Positions 47,001 to 55,315 of a stretch of 64,000 nt of DNA are shown piece after piece. The stretch covers positions 1,488,001 to 1,552,000 of the forward strand of contig NC_012963.1 in the NCBI RefSeq assembly GCF_000027005.1, written 5' to 3'. The notes under the pieces are model-generated. The model was given only the letters and a program-made list of their open reading frames with translations. It made no database searches and had not been told where the DNA came from. Numbering within the stretch: the stretch's first letter is position 1; each line of letters opens with the position of its first letter. The position numbers were made by a program, and so were the translations under genes. Source of the DNA: Komagataella phaffii GS115 (taxonomy: Eukaryota; Ascomycota; Pichiomycetes; Pichiales; Pichiaceae).

Positions 47001-47155
47001 AACAAGCATACAGGTCCATACAGAGTGGTATCGAATCTTTAGATGAAGCTGGCAATGATTATGCCAGTAATTTCAAAGAAGGATTAAATTCAACAATCGG
47101 CGAAGCACAAACTGGTATATTAAAGGCAGGCCTTCGATCGAAGCTTGGGTGGTAG
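44069..47155 (+). CDS. SRO7: Lethal giant larvae family exocytosis protein (Sro7/Sro77)
   Basis: 1028 residues (S. cerevisiae Sro7 1033). The start (KSFQLTDLSRYGVTGGILCMAFDPIQSLLAIST) and repeated WD-like units (GHENGFIRMWDASSGELD; VTALWHPNGLNIVTLYDDN) form the two beta-propellers of this family. The C-terminal YRSIQSGIESLDEAGNDYASNF resembles the autoinhibitory R-SNARE-like tail. Sro7 binds the SNARE Sec9 and Sec4-GTP at the plasma membrane and supports polarised secretion and salt tolerance. One such gene is seen here, so it may serve for both Sro7 and Sro77. Confidence 0.88.
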   Translation: MFKRKQKSTDSGAQPMPSSTGKLLDMNKVLDKGLSSGVSNKSFQLTDLSRYGVTGGILCMAFDPIQSLLAISTGKGEVHVFGQKKVEVAFVLESSLQLITLKFVKGIYLVAIDAKSTIFVFSLHSKKLLYTYSAPGIITSVETDYSLEFLIIGLQNGSCIFYDISIGKVTPYRIGNLQRKVLPSIKYVSPVLSVKWHPRDIGTVLIAYTHVSVIYSFVTDEIKQEFIYKPPNGQNVQLVTALWHPNGLNIVTLYDDNSFVFWDSNDGTILQARTLYDTYINQSTSIPDTQGLSPIIKISWICAKDPEHTQLVICGGDTPEKLGAQNLTLLDFGQTPKYSVTSYENMGKYYAFPKSQRVMPIHNSTAIIDFLPLGEASPYFGGNHDPRYILVLSDSGDLKLVSFPLGTINYEAGILPPTLTWMNPKISCSRACPVPRSQWLGMLSVSTASKVRPLLKGGSSQKKSDSAYSLASALITGHENGFIRMWDASSGELDVYSLLEIDLTKILQDDSNDVTVTNVSFAADTAELAVSTLNGHVLLFKFAKNYNYNSKVSDLNQRFKSMNLKHDNKDPNSLSAQILNDISDRTPLDLKEGFLPVSYIRKNSGKVTSLINSNVGFVGICYESGELMIIDRRGPSILFSIFLSELCEGTPIYGTCLEVGVMALNEDTFSSLVLLLGTNRGDLLRFQIIPSSNGSFQVKFYDIFIGATNGPLCQLTCIDRETGAFTIATLGHFKKLSNGVVIRSLIIASSNSDIRILDNKLHRVTHKTIKSGVATCGVSVIPNSNQGSSPVFNVLSKSNDIKVYSLPSLREITTLILPYPVSTDYLAYSSVIANGEILVRINESEAGLVDIVGHSTAELSPTRNIDQLFNDSLIIPYRPTVNTVQYLKRGTKLISYQDLIQLMYGGNVSLRNPTPDSELAFQISPYNPNNQGVLNSMVNSPLLKSPSKFGEEGGSQDEEFNYNKPIRKHHVATVNPLKQAYRSIQSGIESLDEAGNDYASNFKEGLNSTIGEAQTGILKAGLRSKLGW

Positions 47156-47391
47156 ATGCATATAGGATATATATATATACGGCTCCTTAGTTCATGGAGC
47201 TGGACGGTGTCAATATTCGAAGACATTCTTTCGTCTTCAAACAAGGTGAGAGAGAATGCTTTAGCGCGAATATTGTAGAACCTCGCACGTAGCCTTACCA
47301 AATGATCTCTTAAACCTATTAAGCACTCTCTGATTTCCCCAAAATCATAAGTTTACCAGTGAACCAAAGTTTTTCACTGGCAAATCTTCCC

Positions 47392-49014
47392 ATGTCAAAA
47401 ATTAACATACTTGATTTACCTCAAGATGTCATAGTAAACTCCATTATTCCCGAGCTGGACAGAGCGGACATCAATTCCTTAAGTCGTACTTGCCATGCGT
47501 TTGAGACTTTAACCCAAGATTCGACAGTTTACCGTCATTTATACGCTAAAACTTTTGGACATAATCCTGTCCCACTCAGTTTCACGTCTACAAAGTGGCC
47601 AGAATTATATAAATTGCGATCCACAGGTAAGCTGTATACTTGGGGTAAATCCGGTGGATGCAGGCTAGGATATTCATTGAAAGAGGTACCACGTTCACAT
47701 TTGGATAGACGAAGATTTAGTGTTAATATCATCTTGCCAACATTAGTAGAACGGTTGGCCGGTTCGGTCTTGGCTGATGTGTCTGGTGGAGGGTTTTCCT
47801 TTCAAATTTTAACCGAGGATGGTACGTTGTATTTTACTGGAAGCAGTTGGCACGGCGGCCTCAAGGGCCCTGGACCTGTGGATCGGGATAGAATATCTGA
47901 GAACTCATCAAGAACTCACCATGGACCAGGAGTTCTACCAATGCCCCGACATCCATTGATCCCCTTACCAAGGATAACTACAATGCCCCCAATCGAAACT
48001 CAAACTCCAAGAATTACAGAACTGTTACCAGAGCATCTCAATTCTCCGCTAACTTCAGCTTTAGCACAAGATAATGAAGTTCGTGAAGCAACCGGAATTC
48101 TTACCAAGGTGAAAATTGACCCTGAACGCAAGATTTTAGCGGTAAGTTCAGGGAGATCTCACTTCATTGCGCTCGACGATTCTGGAGCTATTTGGTCTTG
48201 GGATTGTCCTCAGCAGAAAGTAAAGGGAATAAAACTGAGTTTCAATAAGCCAAACCATGAACCACTCAACAATTCTTCGAACATCATCACACAAATATCC
48301 GCAGGCTGGAACCTAAGCAGTATATATGTTTTGAATGTGGGAATTGTTGTTTGGAAATCAAGAGATGCATTTACTCGTTCCACGAGCGCAGTTCAGGCTC
48401 ATTTTAAAGTAGTCCCGAATACTGGAAACAATAACGAAGACCAGGTAATAGACCTGGTTGCCCTAAACTCGGCTATCATTTACATTACGAAGTCAGGGAA
48501 GTGTTTTTTAGTGAAGGTTGATGATATTGAAACTGTTCCGACTACAGAGCCCGTTCCGTTAGACAGCTTTAACAGGTACAAAAGTGACAATAGCTACAGC
48601 TCTGACGATGTTAAATTTATTAAACTAAGCGGATCATTCAAAACATTTGCAGCCTTTACGGATGATGGGCAAGTTCTCATAGGCGATCTGAATAACCTTA
48701 ATTTTGTGAAGGTTATTGAGTCATTACAACACAAAGACTGTATCTCGATATCAGTTGGAGACTATCACTTTCTTGCCCTGCTGCGAGACAGAACTATGCT
48801 TTCATGGGGTAGGGAATCCCAGTATTGTGGGTGCCTTGGGCTCGGAGACGGCAAGCAGATTGTAGAAAGAGGACTAGGGACGCAAGATGAGGGCGGTTAT
48901 ACAATAATTAGTCCAACCCCAATATCAGTTGAAGGTCAGGTTTTGGCAATCGCTGCGGGAGGATGGCAATCTGCGGCAATAATCAGCAACGGAGTGGTTG
49001 AGAAAAGTTCTTGA
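47392..49014 (+). CDS. SAF1: F-box protein with RCC1-type repeats, Saf1-like
   Basis: 540 residues from ATG 47392; the longer frame starts at GTG. The F-box is at residues 5-45 (ILDLPQDVIVNSIIPELDRAD, LSRTCHAF), followed by RCC1-like blades: GKLYTWGKSGGCRLGY, DGTLYFTGSSWHGG, SSGRSHFIALDDSGAIWSW, SVGDYHFLALLRDRTMLSWG and AAGGWQSAAI. This matches S. cerevisiae Saf1, an SCF subunit that targets unprocessed vacuolar proteins such as the adenine deaminase Aah1. Complete and intronless. Confidence 0.82.
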   Translation: MSKINILDLPQDVIVNSIIPELDRADINSLSRTCHAFETLTQDSTVYRHLYAKTFGHNPVPLSFTSTKWPELYKLRSTGKLYTWGKSGGCRLGYSLKEVPRSHLDRRRFSVNIILPTLVERLAGSVLADVSGGGFSFQILTEDGTLYFTGSSWHGGLKGPGPVDRDRISENSSRTHHGPGVLPMPRHPLIPLPRITTMPPIETQTPRITELLPEHLNSPLTSALAQDNEVREATGILTKVKIDPERKILAVSSGRSHFIALDDSGAIWSWDCPQQKVKGIKLSFNKPNHEPLNNSSNIITQISAGWNLSSIYVLNVGIVVWKSRDAFTRSTSAVQAHFKVVPNTGNNNEDQVIDLVALNSAIIYITKSGKCFLVKVDDIETVPTTEPVPLDSFNRYKSDNSYSSDDVKFIKLSGSFKTFAAFTDDGQVLIGDLNNLNFVKVIESLQHKDCISISVGDYHFLALLRDRTMLSWGRESQYCGCLGLGDGKQIVERGLGTQDEGGYTIISPTPISVEGQVLAIAAGGWQSAAIISNGVVEKSS

Positions 49015-49116
49015 CGTTAGTTGGAATAATATAGGTATCTATTTTTTGAATATTCGAGAATTGTCTAGCATAGTAATTAAAACTCCATCTTTCGGAGTTT
49101 TGTTCAAGCATCGTTA

Positions 49117-49680
49117 ATGTGGTCCAAGAATGCAGAACCTATCATCGAACCTCAGACAGTGGGAATCCATTCTCTTTCAAGAGATGCCTGTCTTACTCCT
49201 AAAGGGGTGAGATCTTTTCTCAAGCTTTCTCGGCTATCCACTGATGATGTTTTGAAACAGCAACTGAACAATAAATTAAATCATCATGAATCAACCTATT
49301 CAAATCGTAAAAAGGAAAAATCTTCAATTTGTAACGACTTTTTTGAATCCTCAATACTGCCCGCTTGGGAAGCAAGATCAAATGCTATTGAGTTCTGTCA
49401 CAAGGAAGCTGTGAAGTTTAGGCAAGAAATAAAGTCAGAAGAGAGTCAAATTAACAGAAGAAATGAATTAGTTGATACAAGAATCGATCCATATGCATTA
49501 AGGGATTTGCAGCAGGAACTGGAAGAAAAATATTTGCGAGTAGATCAACTTTTGAACTGGGTTAACAATGAGAAAACAATAGAGCAGATTGTTCGGAGTA
49601 GGAGCATTGGGATGCTACAGGATACTTGTCAACTAGACTCTGATAGTCCATTGGTCAAGCGTATGAATAGCTGTGAGTGA
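49117..49680 (+). CDS. MIX23: Mix23/CCDC58 family mitochondrial intermembrane space protein
   Basis: 187 residues (S. cerevisiae Mix23 196). Largely helical, with conserved family pattern ACLTPKGVRSFLKLSR, LQQELEEKYLRVDQLLNWVNNEKTIEQIVRSRS split by linker, and a C-terminal Cys (MLQDTCQ). Cysteines in DACLT, SSICNDF, EFCHKE and DTCQL fit the twin disulphide pattern of CCDC58/Mix23 proteins, which are imported through Mia40 and support protein import. Homology is judged from the pattern only, so it is a moderate assignment. Confidence 0.7.
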   Translation: MWSKNAEPIIEPQTVGIHSLSRDACLTPKGVRSFLKLSRLSTDDVLKQQLNNKLNHHESTYSNRKKEKSSICNDFFESSILPAWEARSNAIEFCHKEAVKFRQEIKSEESQINRRNELVDTRIDPYALRDLQQELEEKYLRVDQLLNWVNNEKTIEQIVRSRSIGMLQDTCQLDSDSPLVKRMNSCE

Positions 49681-49763
49681 AGGCAAAGGATAGAGGCATA
49701 GCTGCGTTTCTTTCTAAACTATCTTTGTATATAAGCTTTTCTCAAATGAGGTACCGTAAGTAC

Positions 49764-52181
49764 TTAGTTCACGGCAGATTTCTTTGTACTTGCGGCAGCA
49801 GCAGCTGCTGCAAATTTGTTCTGGTTATTCTGTTGTTTAATGATCACGTTTAATTGAGATGATGTTGAACTATTCGGTACTTGCTTAGACTTGATGTTCA
49901 GATTTTTCATGCTTTCGGCAACATTGTTGTTGGGAGATGGCTTTTTTTGTGTGGTGCTAGTTTTCGAACCCTGAATAATATTAGAGGCCGCTTTCTTTCC
50001 TACAACTTTAGTACCATTTGAAGTTTTCTTTGATTCTTGCTTCTTTTTATTTCCGCTACGAATCAAGTCTTTTGCCTTTAAAAGGCTTTCTATCCACGAC
50101 TTTTCCTTATGAGTACTGAAACCAACTCTCACTCCCGCATTTCCAGGGAACAGCTCTGGTTCAAACGTCCGTATTAATATGAGCTTATTAATGTTACTCA
50201 GCTCAGACACCAAATAACCTGTCCGTTGCTGTTCATCAAAATCATAGTCATAAATCGAAACATTCTTGTTTGTGAGTTTGATTTCTTGGAACGCTTTATA
50301 AAATGGGAAAGCTTGCATCATAGATGATGATTGCGGAGTACTCAGCTGAAAATCACAGTTTATTTCAAACAAAAGAATCCGCGCAAGACTGGTGATGACC
50401 ATCACGCAGTTCTTCGCATCGTTGTACAGTTTCGTTCTATTCTTCTCAATAATATCATTCAAAGTTTTGTCATCCAACTGAACATCTTCGAACCGCTTGT
50501 ACACTAACTCAGTTTTGAATATGTTATCAAGTTTAAGAATTGACTCATTTAAGCCTAGTTTTGCCTTGATATCCTTTGGAATATTGTTGTCTAGCAGTAT
50601 CGGATTAACAAGCGACGAACGCAATTGAGCAGGAGCTCGCACAACTTCTGCTTTTTTCTGAGTAGCTGATGGGCTAGTTCTACTTCGGCCTTTGGATAGT
50701 GGGGGAGTCTGCATTTGTTTGGAATTATCAACCATTTGCAAACTGTTCCGTCGCTCCCTAGCTGTGGAGATATTGGGACCTTTGTTCCAATTGGAGGAGT
50801 AACCGCCAAAACCATCTTTAGGACAATGAGGTTGGATTGGAGAAGAAGAAGATGAGGATGCCAGGTATGGTATGCCTGAATCTCCGTTATGATGTGCGAT
50901 AGGAGGAGAGTTCTGAAAGTTCCATTCCATCGCCGAACCTGAGTTCGATGCCACTTTTCGGAGAGCTTTTGACTCAGCTCTTGGTGCCGTTTTGGGAGGA
51001 GTTCTCATTGGACTGTTGTATAATGCATTTAGCGTTGTCTGGTGTTTCAAGCTTAGTTCATTGTTCTTTTCGGCAATCTTTTGAGAAAGAACCTTGTTCA
51101 AAGTTTTCTGAGATGTTCTTTGGGCAATCTGAGTAGAGTGGGGAAACAAAGAAGTGGAGGCTGACCGAATCATAGATTCGGTCTGCTGAAGCTTCTGTTC
51201 CTGTTGCTGCTTTAATCTCATTTGAGATGTAGTGGACCTAATTGAATAGATTCGTGGGTTATAGGGTTCAAGTTTTGGAGTGGGTTTTTTCCAAATGCTA
51301 TTCTTATTATCCCACTGGACATTTTGAAACCACTCATGGGATTTGACGTCTTCTATCGTAAATCGATCTTTTGGGTCCAGTACTAAAAGTTTCGAGATTA
51401 AATCTTTTATACTCTGAGGAATGAAGTAATTAGGAAAGGAGTAATCCAACGCTATAATTTTTTCAAATGTAAGGTAATCACTTTTCCCCTTAAATGGGGG
51501 TCTTCCAACAATTAATTGGTAAAGAATGCAACCTAGTGCCCACAGGTCGCATTCAAATCCTACGTGGTTGTATTTGAGCAATTCCGGAGAAACGTACTCT
51601 GCAGTTCCAACAAACGACCCTTGTCTACTACCAGGAAATGATTCATTTGGAGGGGGGCTGTCGTTTTGATAACTGGATGGATCAGAGTTATTCTCACCCT
51701 TGTCGTCGAACACTCTTGCAGCTCCGAAATCAGTTACCATCAGTTTGTATTCGTTATTCAAAAGAACATTTTCTGGCTTCAAATCTCTATGAACGACACC
51801 CTTGGAGTGTATAAACTCAACCACATCTACGAGTTGGGTTACATAGTAGCCTGCTAGTATCTCGCTGAAGGAACCTAGTCTTGAGATGAGTGACAAGAGT
51901 TCTCCGTTGTTGGCATAGTCAATGACAAAAAATAATGAATCCATGTCTTGAAAAGTATAATACAAGGTGACAATTCCAGGATGGTGACCTAATTTGTTGA
52001 GAGTGTTCTTTTCAATGTTAACATATTTAATCTTATTCTCCTTCAAAATCTGATTCTTGGAAACTACCTTGATGGCAAAAACTTTACGAGATTGAACTGA
52101 GACTCCCTTGTATACTTTTGAGTAGGATCCTAAACCAATGCATTCACCAAATTCGAAATCTTCGGCGGTCTTCTTAGACAT
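49764..52181 (-). CDS. PKH2: PDK1-like protein kinase (Pkh1/2 type)
   Basis: 805 residues from ATG 52181; the longer frame starts at TTG. The kinase domain is near the N-terminus (about residues 9-290): GLGSYSKVYKG (P-loop), FAIKVVSK (VAIK-type Lys), VVHRDLKPENVLL and VTDFGAARVF (catalytic loop and metal site), and FVGTAEYVSPELL. This is the AGC kinase Pkh/PDK1 group, which phosphorylates the activation loops of Ypk1/2, Pkc1 and Sch9 and acts downstream of sphingoid bases and eisosomes. A long Ser/Gln-rich linker follows, then a C-terminal folded region (about 550-690: LVNPILLDNNIPKDIKAKLG, VMVITSLARILLFEI), probably the PH-like part. It ends in Asn/Ala/Lys-rich low complexity. PKH1, 2 or 3 cannot be distinguished. 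Confidence 0.85.
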   Translation of the reverse strand: MSKKTAEDFEFGECIGLGSYSKVYKGVSVQSRKVFAIKVVSKNQILKENKIKYVNIEKNTLNKLGHHPGIVTLYYTFQDMDSLFFVIDYANNGELLSLISRLGSFSEILAGYYVTQLVDVVEFIHSKGVVHRDLKPENVLLNNEYKLMVTDFGAARVFDDKGENNSDPSSYQNDSPPPNESFPGSRQGSFVGTAEYVSPELLKYNHVGFECDLWALGCILYQLIVGRPPFKGKSDYLTFEKIIALDYSFPNYFIPQSIKDLISKLLVLDPKDRFTIEDVKSHEWFQNVQWDNKNSIWKKPTPKLEPYNPRIYSIRSTTSQMRLKQQQEQKLQQTESMIRSASTSLFPHSTQIAQRTSQKTLNKVLSQKIAEKNNELSLKHQTTLNALYNSPMRTPPKTAPRAESKALRKVASNSGSAMEWNFQNSPPIAHHNGDSGIPYLASSSSSSPIQPHCPKDGFGGYSSNWNKGPNISTARERRNSLQMVDNSKQMQTPPLSKGRSRTSPSATQKKAEVVRAPAQLRSSLVNPILLDNNIPKDIKAKLGLNESILKLDNIFKTELVYKRFEDVQLDDKTLNDIIEKNRTKLYNDAKNCVMVITSLARILLFEINCDFQLSTPQSSSMMQAFPFYKAFQEIKLTNKNVSIYDYDFDEQQRTGYLVSELSNINKLILIRTFEPELFPGNAGVRVGFSTHKEKSWIESLLKAKDLIRSGNKKKQESKKTSNGTKVVGKKAASNIIQGSKTSTTQKKPSPNNNVAESMKNLNIKSKQVPNSSTSSQLNVIIKQQNNQNKFAAAAAAASTKKSAVN

Positions 52182-52773
52182 GGTCGAACCAATCAAGGAG
52201 GAAGGGACAGCAACTAAAAAAAGATTGGCTTATCTATGCAAAATGATGATATGTTTTTAATCAACGTGAAGAGAACGACAGAGATAAAAAGCGACTCAAT
52301 GTTGTGTATAGAAAATGCTTGTGGGGCTAGGGATTTGAAGAAAAGTAGGAGACTAATAACCTGGTTGAGGAGATATGCGATATGATGATCTGTTAATATG
52401 GTAAAAGAAAAGAATTTCCCGATTTGGATATGGAGCGATTTGGTGCAACTTTTATATATGACATACTCTTGATGTGTACAACTTCAAGTATCCGCAGTGA
52501 AGTTAACTACCTGAAGAATGAAAGCCAGCGCAGTAGAGTAAACAAGCGACAAAAAGACTAATATTATGAAAGACTATGTAGATATGAATTAAAATCCCGA
52601 AACAAACCATCAGGAAAACGTTACAAATCCTTCAGTCAGTTATTCCCCGGTCGGGAAAACGAGTATAGTATGAGCAGGCTAATCCAGTACTTTGGCAAGC
52701 CTCATCCTGTGCAACGAAAGAACTAAATACTATAACCCAATGGCTCAATTGATTCAAAACCTCCTTACTCGTC
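52182..52773. other. PKH-type kinase upstream region
   Basis: About 590 bases with no supportable gene. It contains TATA-like ACTTTTATATATGAC near 52450. No other element seen. Confidence 0.45.
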
Positions 52774-52977
52774 CTATTTAACTTCTGTAACCATTACAAT
52801 TCCAACGTAAGAACCAACTAAAGTTGCTCCTAAAATCATTAAAACTACCGGGAGTTGGATGGCCAGTTCCCGATTTGGAAATAGAGACATCAGAAAAGTG
52901 CCTTCATCTAAGAATGGTGATAGAAATAGCCATAAGGTGTAGTAGATAAACAGAACTGTGGTCACTATAAGCCACAT
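52774..52977 (-). CDS. DPM2: Dolichol-phosphate mannosyltransferase subunit DPM2-like
   Basis: 67 residues from ATG 52977. Two membrane segments surround a loop: TTVLFIYYTLWLFLSPFLD and PVVLMILGATLVGSYVGIVM. The YYTxWxxxxPFxD motif and size match DPM2 of animals and many fungi (human: YYTAWVILLPFID), which stabilises DPM1 in the ER membrane and makes dolichol-phosphate mannose for glycosylation and GPI anchors. S. cerevisiae lacks it. The frame extends to TTG at 52989 just after CTAG, so a short upstream exon is possible, although I could not find a convincing one with its ATG. Divergent from SOD2. Confidence 0.75.
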   Translation of the reverse strand: MWLIVTTVLFIYYTLWLFLSPFLDEGTFLMSLFPNRELAIQLPVVLMILGATLVGSYVGIVMVTEVK

Positions 52978-53032
52978 ACAGTTAACCAACTAGAATTTGC
53001 CTTAATCTTTTCCGAGTCCGAGACGGCTCTTG

Positions 53033-53038
53033 CACGTG
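53033..53038. promoter_or_regulatory. CACGTG in the DPM2 / SOD2 divergent promoter
   Basis: ATCACGTGCA (minus) with core CACGTG, 110 bases upstream of SOD2 and 55 bases upstream of the DPM2 ATG. A bHLH (Cbf1/Pho4-type) site by consensus only. Confidence 0.3.
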
Positions 53039-53147
53039 ATCTTTAAACATAGCAGTTTGCTGATTGTTGCTTTCTAAGCTACACTCCCTTCTCTTTTATC
53101 TTGAACCAGAGAGCGGAATCATCTACTTACCTTTGACCTAAATTAAC

Positions 53148-53819
53148 ATGTTGAGATCTTCTTTGCGTACATCTTTGCCTTCTTCCAAAAAATTGGCATC
53201 GTCTCTGGTAACTACCAGAACTAAAGTGTCTCTTCCAGATTTGAGATGGGACTTCCATGAGCTGGAACCATTTATTAGTGGCAAAATCAATGAGTTACAT
53301 TACACTAAACACCACCAAACCTATGTAAACGGTTATAATGCTGCAATTGAGCAATTGTCTGAGGCTAAGGAGACCAATAACACACCTAAGGTGATCGAGC
53401 TACAGCAGGCGCTCCGCTTCCATGGTGGAGGATATGTTAATCATAACCTCTTTTGGGACAATTTGGCTCCTCCAAAACAAGGAGGTGGAGAGCTTCCATC
53501 TGAGTCTTCTGATTTTTCTAAGAAAGTCATTGAAGAGTACGGTTCTTTCGATTCACTGATAAGCCTTACCAACTCTAAGTTGGCAGGTATTCAAGGTTCC
53601 GGTTGGGCCTTTATTGTAAAGAATAAGGAGAATGGCTCGGTTGAGGTTGTGCAGAGACCAAATCAGGATACTGTTTCCGGTAGTTTGGTCCCTTTGGTTG
53701 CTATTGATGCTTGGGAACATGCCTACTATCTACAGTACCAGAATGTCAAAGCTGATTATTTCAAGGCAATCTGGAATGTTATCAATTGGAAGGAAGCTGA
53801 AAAGCGCTTCGCCAAATAA
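53148..53819 (+). CDS. SOD2: Mitochondrial Mn superoxide dismutase
   Basis: 223 residues (S. cerevisiae 233). A Ser/Arg-rich mitochondrial presequence (MLRSSLRTSLPSSKKLASS) is followed by the mature enzyme at about KVSLPDLRWDF. Metal ligands are H51 (ELHYTKHHQTYV), H99 (GGYVNHNLFWDN), and D187 and H191 (DAWEHAYYLQY). Mn type is supported by GSGWAFIVKN and by the yeast-like gap pattern. It disproportionates superoxide in the matrix. The last codons read NWKEAEKRFAK. It converges on AHA1. Confidence 0.96.
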   Translation: MLRSSLRTSLPSSKKLASSLVTTRTKVSLPDLRWDFHELEPFISGKINELHYTKHHQTYVNGYNAAIEQLSEAKETNNTPKVIELQQALRFHGGGYVNHNLFWDNLAPPKQGGGELPSESSDFSKKVIEEYGSFDSLISLTNSKLAGIQGSGWAFIVKNKENGSVEVVQRPNQDTVSGSLVPLVAIDAWEHAYYLQYQNVKADYFKAIWNVINWKEAEKRFAK

Positions 53820-53911
53820 GAAGTACAAGCGATTATTTTGAGCAAAATATTACTTTTTGTTGACTATCTATTAAATAAATCAGAGATTTGTTATATGCGC
53901 TTTGAACTAGA

Positions 53912-54916
53912 CTACAATACCGCCCCAAATCCGAAGGTCACCTTGATTGAACGAATGTAATATTCTTCAAAATTACTCTGTACTGCATCTTCTTCTCCCA
54001 CAGGAATTCCAGTAAAGTTGACTTCCATCTTAGTCTCAGTGCTGCCTTGATGGAAACTGATTTCAAGTTGAGCATAATGGCCTTTTTCCCATGTTGCCAG
54101 CCTCCATGACTGCACAATCTTTTTGTTGGATTCGAGTTTCTCAATCTTTCCGCTGATGTTTCCACCAAATAGCTCAAATGACGATCCCTCTTTTGGTTCG
54201 ATATTCGGAGGAGCCCTGGTCCAAGCTGCAACTCTTTCTTTATCCAAAAGAGTCATATACAGTTGATCAGCGCTAGTGTTGAACACGGGTTCCAGGTGTA
54301 GGGTACTAGTATTGTACTTAGGGACCCGAGAAGACGAATTGCTTCCATCAATAGAGACTGGGGTAGATTTTTTAAATATTTGGGTATTAACTTTCTCTTT
54401 TTGCAATTGATTGCTCTTAGTATACTGTGACTTGACTTGCTCAGCTGGCAATTGAATGTCAGAACCATGGACTTTGATGAGATCAACTCCAAATTGAAAT
54501 AATTTTTCCCTTAGTTGAGGGATTAATTTGGATTTGGCTAAAGCTCGGATTTGTTCTTCTGTTTGATTATCAACGTCGGGATTACTGTGCACGCTCACGT
54601 CAAACTGGTAATCGTCACGTTCCGAATCATAAGCTACCTCTGGTATGGTAATTGAGCCCTTAATTGTTTTTGAGGTTGCAGCATTTGTGGAACCAATAAA
54701 TTCCAATACTAGCTTGAGATCAAACAAGGAAATTACTTTTCCCTTGCGCTGGCATACTTCTACATCTCCTTCGACAGAAGTTAAGTCGCTGACGGCTACA
54801 GTAGCCGCTTCACCTGTTGATTCTAAACCCACTAAAGCCTCCTTGAAGTACTGTCTACTCCAATCAATACAATTCTTATCTACCCAATGCCAGTTGTTAG
54901 GATTATTGACGACCAT
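53912..54916 (-). CDS. AHA1: Hsp90 ATPase activator Aha1
   Basis: 334 residues from ATG 54916 (S. cerevisiae 350). The start MVVNNPNNWHWVDKNC with SRQYFKEAL is the Aha1 N-terminal domain that binds the Hsp90 middle domain. VEVCQRKGKVISLFDLKLVL includes the conserved RKGK motif. After a Lys/Ser-rich linker (about 165-205), an AHSA1-type C-terminal domain follows: LEPVFNTSADQLYMTLLD, GGNISGKIEKLESNKKIVQ, and WRLATWEKGHYAQLEIS. It stimulates Hsp90 ATP hydrolysis. A perfect heat-shock element lies about 115 bases upstream, as for SBA1 in this window. The longer frame starts at TTG. Confidence 0.95.
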   Translation of the reverse strand: MVVNNPNNWHWVDKNCIDWSRQYFKEALVGLESTGEAATVAVSDLTSVEGDVEVCQRKGKVISLFDLKLVLEFIGSTNAATSKTIKGSITIPEVAYDSERDDYQFDVSVHSNPDVDNQTEEQIRALAKSKLIPQLREKLFQFGVDLIKVHGSDIQLPAEQVKSQYTKSNQLQKEKVNTQIFKKSTPVSIDGSNSSSRVPKYNTSTLHLEPVFNTSADQLYMTLLDKERVAAWTRAPPNIEPKEGSSFELFGGNISGKIEKLESNKKIVQSWRLATWEKGHYAQLEISFHQGSTETKMEVNFTGIPVGEEDAVQSNFEEYYIRSIKVTFGFGAVL

Positions 54917-55029
54917 CTTATGCTCTGAAGAAAATGATACTACTGTTTCTGTGATGAAGGAAACAAAAATGATAGAGGTTGAAGGCAAATCGGGAGCAGA
55001 GTAGGAAGACCTGGCTGGGATCGAATTCT

Positions 55030-55042
55030 TTCTAGAATATTC
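55030..55042. promoter_or_regulatory. Perfect three-unit heat-shock element upstream of AHA1
   Basis: TTCtaGAAtaTTC with exact spacing, about 115 bases upstream of the AHA1 ATG and 275 bases upstream of the divergent DCAF4-like gene. A further GAATTC half pattern lies just beside it (55023-55028). AHA1 is an Hsf1 target in S. cerevisiae, so use by AHA1 is likely. Confidence 0.65.
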
Positions 55043-55315
55043 GCTGATTGGGGATATACTCCCTATCTTCAGTTCCGCTTTTTCTAAGCACCTTTTAATT
55101 TGAGAGTTTAACGCGGAGGCAGGTCAATGAAATAGTATATTGATCCCATATATCTCCTTGACTGAACAACTGTAATTTGTACCAGTTGGCTTGTGACGGA
55201 CAACATAGAATGTTTATCGAACCCAAGATGGTTAAATGGTTGGGGCTTGCTGAAACATCGGAATCAAGCATTGGAAACGACACGCGAAAACTCGAGCCAG
55301 GTCTAATCTTACACA

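Noticed and set aside
13440..53040. CACGTG sites as a common regulon of HOM6, CIR2, SOD2 and the JmjC gene
   Set aside because: About fifteen CACGTG are expected by chance in 64 kb, so four sites in promoters do not show shared control.
52990..53130. A first exon for the DPM2-like gene using the GTAAGT at about 53125 (minus)
   Set aside because: The ATG upstream of that donor runs into TAG after two codons and overlaps the SOD2 start; not convincing.
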